NCBI RefSeq assembly: GCF_022410515.1
Contig: NZ_JACSDI010000006.1
Span: 111,294-175,293 of the forward strand
Direction: 5' to 3'
DNA: 64,000 nt
DNA from: Shewanella cutis
GTDB lineage: Bacteria; Pseudomonadota; Gammaproteobacteria; Enterobacterales; Shewanellaceae
The notes below the pieces were generated by a model. The model searched no databases. It had not been told where the DNA came from and saw only the letters and a list, made by a program, of their open reading frames with translations. The stretch's first letter is position 1, and every line of letters begins with the position of its first letter. Below, one piece after another: positions 56,925-64,000 of this stretch. Made by a program: the position numbers and the translations under genes.

Positions 56925-57584
56925 TTACATGGTGCTAATGGGTAAATGGCCTGTTTTTACTAAGATAATGGTTTCCTCTTCGACAAAAGGAAAATGGCCG
57001 CTCATATGAGGGCTGCGGATCCAAGTGTGGCGTGGATATTCACCTAACTCATCTTGAAACTTGCCCGATAACACTAAGATTTCTTCGCCACCAAAATGCC
57101 GATGGGGCTGAAATTTTTCTCCGTTGGGCCATTTCACTAATGCGGTATGTTCGTGCTCGAACTCATGTAACGGCATGACTTGTAAGCCACCAATACCCGG
57201 TAACCATGGGGTCTGTTGGGTATTCATTCTGATCAGTTTGAGATCCCGCGGATCGAATTGGTTAAGTTTTACGAAAATCACGCAGCCTGTTTGGCTAAAA
57301 GGGGCATGCTGGCTCCTAGGGGGATGGCGAAGATAACTGCCTGCGGGATAATCACCGTTTTCATCGGAAAATACCCCTTCGAGCACAAAGATTTCTTCGC
57401 CCAGCGGATGCTTATGAGTCGTAAACTGCGAGCCTGCGTCATATTTCACTATGCTGGTGGTGTGTCCTGATTCTTTAGACTCCCGCTCAAGTGGTTTACG
57501 CCACACGCCTTGAGCAGGACTTGGCAACCATGGTTGTGGCTCGGCATTGATAACGACACGTTCACTAAAGTCCATATTAAGCAT
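56925..57584 (-). CDS. Double-cupin (ChrR-like) protein
   Basis: A 219-residue protein made of two cupin domains. The first has THKHPLGEEIFVLEG (about 56-70), the second QPHRHFGGEEILVLSG (about 158-173); both keep the metal-binding HxH and E pattern of ChrR-type cupins. It has no anti-sigma domain and no signal. The function could be a metal-dependent dioxygenase or sensor; it is not assigned. It lies 70 bases downstream of an SDR gene on the same strand, possibly in one operon. Confidence 0.82.
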   Translation of the reverse strand: MLNMDFSERVVINAEPQPWLPSPAQGVWRKPLERESKESGHTTSIVKYDAGSQFTTHKHPLGEEIFVLEGVFSDENGDYPAGSYLRHPPRSQHAPFSQTGCVIFVKLNQFDPRDLKLIRMNTQQTPWLPGIGGLQVMPLHEFEHEHTALVKWPNGEKFQPHRHFGGEEILVLSGKFQDELGEYPRHTWIRSPHMSGHFPFVEEETIILVKTGHLPISTM

Positions 57585-57654
57585 AGTGTTAGACCTGATT
57601 TAACTTTTTCTAATAATGATTTATGTGTTGCTCGCAGTGCATTAACTTGCGAAT

Positions 57655-58437
57655 TTAGTTGCGTCCTGCCATCACGCCGCCATCAATATCCCAAATTGCA
57701 CCTGTAACCCAACTGGTATCATCGGATAGCAAAAAGCACACGCTATTTGCCACATCGGCAGGAGTACCGACTCGTCCAATGGGATGAAAAGCATCAAAGC
57801 TTGCAAGCACTTGGTCTCGCTCTTCCTTTGGAATAAAGGCGTTATAGATTGGCGTATTCACCACCGCGGGTGAAACCGCATTAACGCGAATATGTTTATC
57901 TGCGAGTTCCATCGCTAAGTGTTGGGTTAATGCGTGTAACCCGGCTTTTGCCATTGAGTAGGCCGACGAAGGCGTGGCTTTAACCGCTTGTTTTGCCCAC
58001 ATTGAACCTATGTTCACTATACTACCACCGCCAGCATCGATCATCTTGTGGGTGACGGCTTGGGTGATTTTGAACAGGGCTTTATTTAACCCCATATACA
58101 GTTCGTAATCCGCTTCAGTGTGGTCAATAAAAGATTTTGGGTTGAAATAACCCGCCGCATTGACGAGATAGCCGACCTTATGTTCGAGTTGATTAATGTG
58201 TGCAATCAGTCGATTAAGATCCGCAGCTTGATAAAGGTTGGCTTGAAACCCCTCGACCTGTAACTCGGGGGTTGTATTTTCCTGTTTGAGTGCAGCGACG
58301 GCGGCAGTGAGTTTTTCTTGTTGATTACCCACGATAAGCACTGATACGCCTTGCTTGACCAGTTGTTTAGCGGTTTCAAAACCGATGCCGCTGCTGCCAC
58401 CGATAATAATGGCGAGATTTGAGGTATTAAATTGCAT
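57655..58437 (-). CDS. SDR family oxidoreductase
   Basis: Short-chain dehydrogenase/reductase of 260 residues. The coenzyme site is [11 protein letters not shown] (about 13-23). The NxAG motif is VNAAGY (about 93), Ser in NIGSMW, and YxxxK is Y158-SMAK. The C-terminal WDIDGG is typical of the FabG-like classical group. AGGAG lies 6 bases before the ATG. It is divergent from an HxlR regulator with a 103-base spacer, so quinone/aldehyde stress regulation is likely. The substrate is unknown. Confidence 0.92.
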   Translation of the reverse strand: MQFNTSNLAIIIGGSSGIGFETAKQLVKQGVSVLIVGNQQEKLTAAVAALKQENTTPELQVEGFQANLYQAADLNRLIAHINQLEHKVGYLVNAAGYFNPKSFIDHTEADYELYMGLNKALFKITQAVTHKMIDAGGGSIVNIGSMWAKQAVKATPSSAYSMAKAGLHALTQHLAMELADKHIRVNAVSPAVVNTPIYNAFIPKEERDQVLASFDAFHPIGRVGTPADVANSVCFLLSDDTSWVTGAIWDIDGGVMAGRN

Positions 58438-58499
58438 TTGCTACTCCTTATGTATTATCAAGGTGGTAATCTTATGGACTCAATAACTATATGAACAGT

Positions 58500-58534
58500 A
58501 AGTACAAATTGGTTAAGCAGGTACTTTTTGGTAC
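58500..58534. promoter_or_regulatory. Candidate HxlR-type operator
   Basis: AAGTAC (58500-58505) and GTACTT (58521-58526) form an inverted pair, with a further GGTAC at 58530, just before the HxlR start at 58541. HxlR-family regulators often bind such TAC/GTA dyads and control the divergent oxidoreductase. Confidence 0.35.
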
Positions 58535-58540
58535 ATCTTT

Positions 58541-58876
58541 ATGAATAACAATGAAAAAATAATTTCACGTAAATCGCCGCCTGAGCGTTCAGCCCGAATG
58601 GTCGAGACGATTTATGGCTGTAAATGGTCATTAACGGTTTATCAGTTGTTGGCCAATGGGATCCAAAGGCCTGGAGAAATGGTGCGTTCGGTTGAGGGAC
58701 TCTCCACGAAAGTATTGAATCAATGTTTAAAAAAGAACATTGAATTTGGCATCTTAGATAAAATTATCTATAACGAATTACCGCCGCGGGTCGAATATCA
58801 GGTAACTGAGTTTGGTCAAAAGTTTCTGCATATTTTGGATGAACTCGAAAAATTGCAGCAAGAAATCGATGGGTAA
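58541..58876 (+). CDS. HxlR family transcriptional regulator
   Basis: A 111-residue winged-helix regulator of the HxlR/YodB family. The DNA-binding region is about 25-90 (GCKWSLTVYQLLANGIQRPGEM; LSTKVLNQCLKKNIEFGIL), with the wing ELPPRVEYQVTEFGQ. A single Cys in ETIYGCKW matches the position of the redox-sensing Cys in YodB-type members, so thiol-based sensing of quinones or aldehydes is possible. It is divergent from the SDR gene. The ribosome-binding site is weak. Confidence 0.87.
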   Translation: MNNNEKIISRKSPPERSARMVETIYGCKWSLTVYQLLANGIQRPGEMVRSVEGLSTKVLNQCLKKNIEFGILDKIIYNELPPRVEYQVTEFGQKFLHILDELEKLQQEIDG

Positions 58877-58973
58877 TGCGTGGGATTTCAGCTTGGCTGT
58901 GTCGATACGCTAAATTAAGGTCATTAACGATATTTTGATCCCGCGCTATTTGATGGGCGGTGATGGGGGCGAT

Positions 58974-59384
58974 ATGTTTACTCAGATAGGACGAGAAGGC
59001 GGCTGTTTATGCGGAGCAATTCGTTATCGGATTGAGGGTAAGCCCTTCGATGCCGATTATTGCCACTGCCGCATGTGCCAAAAAAGCATTGGGGCCGTGT
59101 TTGGTGCTTGGATGGATTTTAAGGTGCAGCAAGTGACTTGGCTTAAGGGCAAAGTGACTGAATTTGCCTCATCAGAATATGTGAGGCGTGGTTTTTGCGC
59201 CCAGTGTGGCTGCTCACTGACCTTTAGGCACACTGAGTATCCCGACTATCTCACCCTAACGATTGCCAGCTTAGATGATCCTAATTCAGTGCAGCCAAAT
59301 TACCATATTTATACTGAGCAGCAGCTGAGCTGGCTTAAGATTGAGGATAACTGCCAGCGTTACCCTCAAGCCCGCACTAAGTAA
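58974..59384 (+). CDS. GFA family glutathione-dependent formaldehyde-activating-like protein
   Basis: A 137-residue zinc-binding protein of the GFA/CENP-V family. Cys pattern GGCLCGAIRY, CHCRMCQKS and CAQCGCSLTF supplies the zinc ligands. The ATG at 58974 lies after GGGGGC; an ATG at 58953 and a TTG at 58935 are also in frame, and I favour the first because of spacing. Family members bind glutathione adducts, but the reaction is not well established. It may be co-regulated with the adjacent HxlR gene, 97 bases upstream. Confidence 0.85.
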   Translation: MFTQIGREGGCLCGAIRYRIEGKPFDADYCHCRMCQKSIGAVFGAWMDFKVQQVTWLKGKVTEFASSEYVRRGFCAQCGCSLTFRHTEYPDYLTLTIASLDDPNSVQPNYHIYTEQQLSWLKIEDNCQRYPQARTK

Positions 59385-59401
59385 GTTGTGCGTGAGGCCA
59401 G

Positions 59402-59863
59402 TTAAGGTGCGATCAAATCCAGTGCGTTAACATCCGCTGCGGATAAACCAAATAGAGCGAGATAACTCACCAGATTGGTTTGTTCGCCAGTTGGCGATAA
59501 TCCATTGATGGCATTTAGAATTGTGCGCTGCGCCTTGCGCTCCAACATCAGCTCAACATCAAGCATTTGCTGGTATTCTTCTTCATTCAGTCTGGCCTTG
59601 GCGAGACGGCGCAAACGGCGATAGGGTGTAAGAAACTTTTCGTCCCACTCCCAAACTGCATTCACTAGCTGTTGCCATTGTTCGGTCGTATACTGTCGCG
59701 GACCCGCCACATCAAGCGTGAGATCTAAATATTGCGCCAGCAATAGTAAATTCACGTTCACTTGATTGTTATCCTGTAGCTCAAGGCAAAGTGGCTTATT
59801 TTGCCCGTAGCTCATATCACACCAATGCCAAATTTGGCTGTCTAGCGGGTTTGCATCCGACAT
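59402..59863 (-). CDS. TIGR02444 family protein
   Basis: A 153-residue cytosolic, largely helical protein of unknown function that matches the TIGR02444 family by memory (starts SDANPLDSQIWHWCDM, with VWEWDEKFLTPYRRLRRLAK in the middle). Family genes are often placed directly after the ABC-F gene yheS, as here (34-base gap), suggesting a functional link to it. Confidence 0.8.
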   Translation of the reverse strand: MSDANPLDSQIWHWCDMSYGQNKPLCLELQDNNQVNVNLLLLAQYLDLTLDVAGPRQYTTEQWQQLVNAVWEWDEKFLTPYRRLRRLAKARLNEEEYQQMLDVELMLERKAQRTILNAINGLSPTGEQTNLVSYLALFGLSAADVNALDLIAP

Positions 59864-59897
59864 ACCGCTTCCTTGTATGTTAGGCGATAGAGGGCAA

Positions 59898-61811
59898 TTA
59901 CTGCCCCATTAGCTCAAGTTCCATTGCATCTATTTCTTCTTGTAACTCAAGCCATTGCATTTCACTTTCTTCTAGCGCCTGTGTCAAGCTGGTACGCTCA
60001 CTGAGTACCGAAGTGAGCTTAGCTTTGTTGTCTTGATCATATAATTCGCTATCGGCCAGCAAATGCTCTAGCTCGGCGAGACGCTCACTGAGCTTTTGTT
60101 GATCGGTTTCAAGCTTCGCCTGTTTGCGTTTAAGGGGTGACACTTTTTGGCGTAGCTCAGCCTCTAAGCGCTTTTGCTGCTTCTTATCGACAGCGGGTTT
60201 GGTGTCATCGCTGTTGGCCGTTTGGTTGGCACTGGCGGCTTTTGCGGCGTCGAGCAACCATTGGTGGTAATCGTCAAGATCGCCATCAAAGGCTTGTACT
60301 TCACCTTGGTCAACCAAATAGTAGTCGCTACAGGTTAAGCGTAATAAATGGCGATCGTGCGATACAATTACCATTGCACCTTCAAAGGTTTGCAATGCCA
60401 TAGTGAGCGCATGGCGCATCTCTAAATCTAAATGGTTGGTTGGTTCGTCAAGCAGCAACAGATTGGGCCGTTGCCATACCAATAATGCCAATACTAAACG
60501 TGCTTTTTCGCCACCGGAGAAGGGACGAACCGGCGATAGCGCCATATCGCCATGGAAGCCAAAACCACCGAGGAAGTTACGTAATTCCTGCTCACGGGCA
60601 TTGGGCGCAAGGCGCACCAAATGTTGCAGCGGCGTATCGTCTAGGCGTAAAAATTCGATTTGGTGCTGGGCAAAGTATCCAATATTCAGGCCGGGATTGG
60701 GCTCATATAATCCGGTCATCGGTGACAGTTGTCCCGATAACAGTTTGATTAATGTCGATTTACCCGCGCCGTTGCGCCCTAAGAGGCCGATACGGGCGCC
60801 GGGGACTAAGTTCAAATGCACTTTGCTAAGGATTTGCTTATCGCCATAGCCAACGGCCACTTGCTCCATTTTAATCAGTGGGTTGGGCAGGGCTTCCGGC
60901 GGGCGAAACTCCATATAAAACGGGCTATCGGCCTGGGATGGCAACAGCTCAGTCATCCGCTCCAGCGCCTTTAAGCGGCTCTGTGCTTGCTTGGCTTTAC
61001 TGGCCTTGTAGCGGAAACGGTCAACGAAGGACTGCATATGCGCCCGTTCTTTTTGTTGGCGCTCAAAGGCGACCTGTTGCTGCGCCATACGTTCGGCACG
61101 TATGCGCTCAAAGGCACTGTAGTTGCCTTTGTAATAATTGAGTTTTTGATTCTCGACATGGACGATTTCATCGACAATCTCGTCGATAAAATCCCTATCG
61201 TGGCTGATTAAAATCAGCGTGCCTTGATAGGACTTAATCCACCCTTCGAGCCAGTACATGGTATCTAAGTCTAAGTGGTTGGTCGGTTCGTCGAGCAGCA
61301 GTAAGTCGGAGCGGCACAGCAGCGCTTGGGCGAGGTTGAGGCGCATCCGCCAACCACCCGAAAAGCTTTTCACTGGGTTGTTTTGCTCGGCTTCGCTAAA
61401 GCCTAAACCTGCCAGCAGGGCACCTGCGCGGGAACGAATGGCGTAGCCGCCAATGGCATCGATTTTTCCGTGCAAGGTGGCAATGGCATGGCCATCATTG
61501 TGTTCTTGCGCGATATGCAAATCGGCCTCAAGCTGGCGATATTCTTTATCACCATCAAGTACATACTCAAGTGCCGAGACTTCCAGCGCGGGGGTTTCTT
61601 GAGCTACGGTGGCGATTTGCCAACCCGAAGGCATACTAAACTCGCCTTTGTCTAAGCTCAGGTGACCCATAATTAATGCCAGCAGTGAGGACTTACCCGT
61701 GCCATTGGCGCCGACTAGGCCGACCTTATGGCCGGGATAGATGGTCAAAGAGGCTTCGTCGAGCAGGGTTTTGCTGCCACGGATTAATTGCGCTTGGTTG
61801 ATGCTGATCAT
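59898..61811 (-). CDS. yheS: ABC-F family ATPase YheS
   Basis: Soluble ABC-F protein of 637 residues with two ATPase domains and no membrane segment. Domain 1: Walker A GANGTGKSS (about 34), signature SFSGGWRMRL, LLLDEPTNHLD. A linker of about 85 residues (arm and P-site tip) precedes domain 2: GRNGAGKST, PFSGGEKARL, LLLDEPTNHLD. The C-terminal coiled-coil is charged (about 545-630). ABC-F proteins act on the ribosome; E. coli YheS relieves certain arrest peptides. Confidence 0.95.
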   Translation of the reverse strand: MISINQAQLIRGSKTLLDEASLTIYPGHKVGLVGANGTGKSSLLALIMGHLSLDKGEFSMPSGWQIATVAQETPALEVSALEYVLDGDKEYRQLEADLHIAQEHNDGHAIATLHGKIDAIGGYAIRSRAGALLAGLGFSEAEQNNPVKSFSGGWRMRLNLAQALLCRSDLLLLDEPTNHLDLDTMYWLEGWIKSYQGTLILISHDRDFIDEIVDEIVHVENQKLNYYKGNYSAFERIRAERMAQQQVAFERQQKERAHMQSFVDRFRYKASKAKQAQSRLKALERMTELLPSQADSPFYMEFRPPEALPNPLIKMEQVAVGYGDKQILSKVHLNLVPGARIGLLGRNGAGKSTLIKLLSGQLSPMTGLYEPNPGLNIGYFAQHQIEFLRLDDTPLQHLVRLAPNAREQELRNFLGGFGFHGDMALSPVRPFSGGEKARLVLALLVWQRPNLLLLDEPTNHLDLEMRHALTMALQTFEGAMVIVSHDRHLLRLTCSDYYLVDQGEVQAFDGDLDDYHQWLLDAAKAASANQTANSDDTKPAVDKKQQKRLEAELRQKVSPLKRKQAKLETDQQKLSERLAELEHLLADSELYDQDNKAKLTSVLSERTSLTQALEESEMQWLELQEEIDAMELELMGQ

Positions 61812-62201
61812 TAACTACAACTTGGTCATATCATGAATGAGTAAGGGCTGTGATGATAACGTACAAGCCGATGGCAAACCACAACTTAGGCCGAGTTGCT
61901 GAGGATTTCTTACACTTTTTACTTCTTATTTTTGGCGAATGTTGTGGCGGCTTTTAGGGCGCTCTTAGGATGAGTGGCAAAGCGAGTGTACGGCCGATTT
62001 GGCAAATCTTTCTTGGGATAACACTGTAAGGCGTTTTCGCCAGCTCATCTTTTATGGCAACACAACTTGGTTTAAAGGCTGGCAATAGCTGGGCACTGTG
62101 GCAAAATAGCGGCCAATTTCAGGCTCACGCTTTCGGTTTTGCAAGCGAAGCGTAGTCACCTTCTGATCCAACTGAGCTGGTCAGTGCATAAAGGTATTAG
62201 C
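61812..62201. other. Intergenic region between yheS and yheV
   Basis: A 390-base divergent spacer. It contains no ORF of note and no repeat I can name; it must hold the promoters for yheS (minus) and yheV (plus). Confidence 0.45.
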
Positions 62202-62402
62202 ATGACAACCAAAATCAAAAAGCGCTTTGTAGCTGGCGCAAAATGCCCTAAATGTGGCGCCAAGGACAGCATTCTGCTGTTTAAAGAAAACGGGATCGAA
62301 ACCGTAGAATGCACCGACTGTGATTACCGCGAACAGCAAACCGATATCAAAGTCACCGAAAAAGCCACAGGTGCCGTGATTGGGGTGTTTAAACCTGACT
62401 AG
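62202..62402 (+). CDS. yheV: YheV family zinc-ribbon-like protein
   Basis: A 66-residue protein with two Cys pairs (CPKC near residue 14 and CTDC near residue 38) forming a zinc ribbon, like E. coli YheV. It starts MTTKIKKRFVAGAKCP and ends VFKPD. The ATG at 62202 follows AAAGG and is preferred to an upstream frame opening at 62139. The function is unknown. Confidence 0.9.
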   Translation: MTTKIKKRFVAGAKCPKCGAKDSILLFKENGIETVECTDCDYREQQTDIKVTEKATGAVIGVFKPD

Positions 62403-62466
62403 GCTTGATTTGGCTTATTACTGTTAAAAGCAAAACTTCAAAAGTCCCTCTTACTCGCTGTACAGG

Positions 62467-62945
62467 ATTGTCATTGTTTCCCCTGTGACACGCCATGCCC
62501 TTTGTTTAAAAAGCAGTGTCCCTATAGGCTCGACGGCGACATCTGTAACACATGGAAGTGTAAATGCCGCGATCACATGGCCAATGATGTTCCCAACATC
62601 ATAGTGGCATTTCCCATATCCCTCTGGGTCAGATGTGAAAGAGTAGCCATGCCGCCAACGGTCACAGTTACAACAATGCCAATCTTAACGATTCTTGTAC
62701 TGTTCATCTGGCTAAAAGCTTTTGCACCAAAGCGAGATAAGGTTGTCGTCAGGTGTGTAGGATGAATTGTCATTGTTTCCCCTGTGACACGCCATAAACT
62801 CATCCCTAAGGGCTCGACGGCGGCATCCATGCCGCCAACGGTCACAGTTGCAACAATGACAATCTTAAGTATCTCTCTAACTGTTCGTGTAGCTAAAAAG
62901 CTTTTGCCCCAAAGTGAGTTAACAAGTTGCCTGTGGTGCATCTAA
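62467..62945. repeat. Duplicated palindromic unit (two diverged copies)
   Basis: Two copies of a unit whose ends are inverted repeats: ATTGTCATTGTTTCCCCTGT at the left faces ACAGTTGCAACAATGACAAT at the right. Copy 1 covers 62467-62683 and holds an extra ~105 bases; copy 2 covers 62766-62863. Each is followed by a related ~80-base tail (GCTAAAAGCTTTTGC, AAAGCGAG/AAAGTGAG). The tail-plus-unit tandem explains a repetitive ORF on the minus strand. It looks like a small non-autonomous element or decayed cassette material. Confidence 0.75.
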
Positions 62946-63067
62946 AAGCAGACTTTCTTGCCTAAAAATTTTCATCCTTAATAACTCAACTTTTGCAATT
63001 CATACCGATGACTAAAGGCTGGATAGGCATACAGTCATATTTAAAAATGATGATTTTCATCCTAACT

Positions 63068-63273
63068 TTGTGCGCGTTTTCACATTTGAATACAAATAAA
63101 TATATTTATAATCAATTACATATAAATCACATGGATTAGATAATAGGTTTGGAAAACGCGCATGCGCGTTTTTCCAGATGGTGTATTTGGAAGAAAGCTG
63201 ATAAGTTCTTTGCATACAGATAGTTAACCGTGCGCGTTTTCACTGGTCCAACGAGGTAAACGCGCATGCGCAC
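63068..63273. repeat. Cluster of GCGCGTTTT palindromes
   Basis: GTGCGCGTTTTCAC occurs at about 63071 and again at about 63230. Between them AACGCGCATGCGCGTT forms a near-perfect palindrome (about 63153-63168), and TAAACGCGCATGCGCAC follows at about 63257-63273. The alternating purine-pyrimidine tracts stand out in an AT-rich setting. No gene was seen in 62946-63287. Confidence 0.8.
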
Positions 63274-63282
63274 TAATAAAAT

Positions 63283-63289
63283 GTTAAGT
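63283..63289 (+). other. Candidate integron-type core site (GTTAAGT)
   Basis: GTTAAGT fits the recombination core GTTRRRY. It lies immediately before the start of the small ORF at 63288/63294 and is spaced 347 bases from a full attC-like site that begins at that ORF's stop, the layout of a gene cassette. A possible partner box AGTTAAC is at 63222-63228. Confidence 0.5.
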
Positions 63290-63635
63290 GTCTATGCGAA
63301 CAGAGCACGAAATAAAGTTAATGCTATACGCCCAAAGTGCGCTGCTTGGTGAGGTGGCACCATCGTTTAGGGCAGTCTCTTTCGAGCTATCTCCTGATGG
63401 TGAAGATTTGGTCGCACGCTTTATTTTTGATGGAAAACCAAGCGATGATGCTAAAGAAGTTGCGAGCGTTGTACTGACTAATCTGTTCTCAAATTACTCC
63501 AAGAATCATCGGAGTTATAAGGAAGAAATGTTAGCCGTTCCGTATCCTGAAGAAATGGAGCATCTATCTTTGTTAGTGTACTTACGGAATGAGGACGACT
63601 GGAATTCATGGTCAAGGTTATACAAAAACACTTAA
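63288..63635 (+). CDS. Small cassette-type protein, unknown function
   Basis: A 115-residue protein if GTG 63288 is used, or 113 from ATG 63294. It is acidic, with a short conserved-looking block SALLGEVAPSFRAVSFEL near the start and PYPEEMEHLSLLVYLRNED near the end. I recall similar small soluble proteins in accessory regions, but no function. Its start lies at a GTTAAGT core site and its TAA stop lies inside the R'' box of an attC-like site, which fits an integron cassette gene. Confidence 0.75.
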   Translation: MSMRTEHEIKLMLYAQSALLGEVAPSFRAVSFELSPDGEDLVARFIFDGKPSDDAKEVASVVLTNLFSNYSKNHRSYKEEMLAVPYPEEMEHLSLLVYLRNEDDWNSWSRLYKNT

Positions 63636-63685
63636 CAAACAAAGGCAAAGCGACGCGTGCCGCGCGCTTGCTTTGAACGTTAACT
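63630..63685. other. attC-like integron recombination site, 56 bp
   Basis: ACTTAAC (63630-63636) fits R'' (RYYYAAC), and GTTAACT (63679-63685) is the partner core. Between them CAAAG/CTTTG, CAA/TTG, GCG/CGC and CGCG/CGCG pair in register with a 3-base TGC loop, leaving single unpaired G45, A49 and A53 (offset 63600) on one arm. Such single extrahelical bases on one arm are the hallmark of folded attC sites. The site sits between two small ORFs. Confidence 0.72.
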
Positions 63686-63701
63686 CTCTTTAGGAGTCAC
63701 A

Positions 63702-63926
63702 TTGAAAATTTCCATTAATGTTACGATTCCAAATTTTGATCGAAAAGAAATAGAGATTGACTGCCCGTTATGCAAGCTGGGTAATTGGGTCCAGCTAGGT
63801 CAAATAAAAAGGCGCGAGTACTTGGTTTGCAGAGGATGCCATTCAAATATCCACTTGCAAGACCACTTGGGTGGAGTTCAAAGAGCTACTAAAGCTCTCA
63901 ATAATTTGTTTAAAGGATTTGAATAA
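63702..63926 (+). CDS. Small zinc-ribbon protein, cassette-type
   Basis: A 74-residue protein starting at TTG 63702, 5 bases after TAGGAG. Cys pairs CPLCKLG (about residue 21) and CRGC (about residue 44) with neighbouring His suggest a zinc ribbon. The rest is basic and helical (RATKALNNLFKGF). It begins 16 bases after the attC-like core, as expected for a cassette gene. The function is unknown. The next ORF starts one base after its stop, so two genes may share a cassette. Confidence 0.72.
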   Translation: MKISINVTIPNFDRKEIEIDCPLCKLGNWVQLGQIKRREYLVCRGCHSNIHLQDHLGGVQRATKALNNLFKGFE

Positions 63927-64000
63927 ATGGATCAGCTTTTGATACAGCGTACTAGGTATCTTTTAAGATCAAGGTTCAGACGGGCTCAAACTTGTCCAGA
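63927..64000 (+). CDS. Partial ORF at right edge
   Basis: An ATG at 63927 begins directly after the preceding TAA and stays open for 24 codons to the window end (MDQLLIQRTRYLLRSRFRRA and on). It is basic and unassigned. The tight spacing implies co-translation with the zinc-ribbon ORF. Confidence 0.45.
   Translation, partial: MDQLLIQRTRYLLRSRFRRAQTCP

Noticed and set aside
62573..62941. 122-residue minus-strand ORF
   Set aside because: Its repeated VTVGGM segments come from the duplicated palindromic unit; no RBS or conserved domain is visible.
1..64000. tRNA or rRNA genes
   Set aside because: No cloverleaf with conserved TTCGANTC arm or rRNA segment was found on reading either strand.

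Overview
The window comes from a gammaproteobacterial chromosome, almost certainly Shewanella. The evidence is a chromosomal OXA-48-family class D beta-lactamase between a C15-peptidase-like gene and a lysR/acetyl-CoA carboxylase pair, a napDAGHB operon without napC, a second elongation factor G, an Enterobacteria-like sfsA-dksA-gluQ-pcnB-folK-panB-panC cluster, and a curlin locus. Nearly all of it is host core genome. Only the last ~1.6 kb looks like an accessory region.

Layout: 1-3.6 kb holds rsmE, endA, sprT and a secreted C15-like protein (all minus). 3.9-6 kb holds the OXA gene and a convergent lysR. 6.1-13.4 kb holds a 1517-residue fused acyl-CoA carboxylase and fusA2. At 13.4-14.7 kb there is a heptanucleotide repeat array, a second lysR and a divergent 50-residue ORF too small for routine calling. 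14.9-19.8 kb is the periplasmic nitrate reductase operon, with NarP-like and FNR-like sites upstream. 20.1-24.75 kb is an ABC transporter (ATPase, FtsX-type permease, AttH-like lipoprotein). 25-26.8 kb is a tandem glycine riboswitch driving an Na+/alanine-glycine symporter. 26.9-33.3 kb is a giant hybrid histidine kinase with its HD-GYP response regulator. 33.3-36.4 kb holds ygfZ, serA and a DUF2238 membrane protein. 36.7-42.5 kb is a CsgD-like regulator, csgBA with an outsized curlin, and a subtilisin-type protease. A MITE-like element at 42.6-42.85 kb supplies the stop codon of a DUF4124 gene. 43.6-49.9 kb is the panC to sfsA cluster, in which pcnB appears to start at ATT as in E. coli. 50-62.4 kb holds pepB, a GNAT gene, prkB-yheU-yheT, a two-gene GMC oxidoreductase unit, a cupin, an SDR/HxlR pair, a GFA protein, TIGR02444, the ABC-F ATPase yheS and yheV.

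The right edge (62.4-64 kb) changes character. It has duplicated palindromic units, alternating GCGC palindromes, then a small ORF flanked by a GTTRRRY core site and a 56-bp attC-like site whose fold has the unpaired bases typical of integron recombination sites. Further small ORFs follow. I read this as the start of an integron-type cassette array with no integrase gene in view.

Physiologically the window combines anaerobic respiration (nap under NarP/FNR-type control), glycine handling by riboswitch, c-di-GMP-linked signalling (HD-GYP) and surface amyloid production with central biosynthesis (pantothenate, serine, fatty acid or acyl-CoA metabolism). All function calls come from reading the translations and recalling families; no database search was run.
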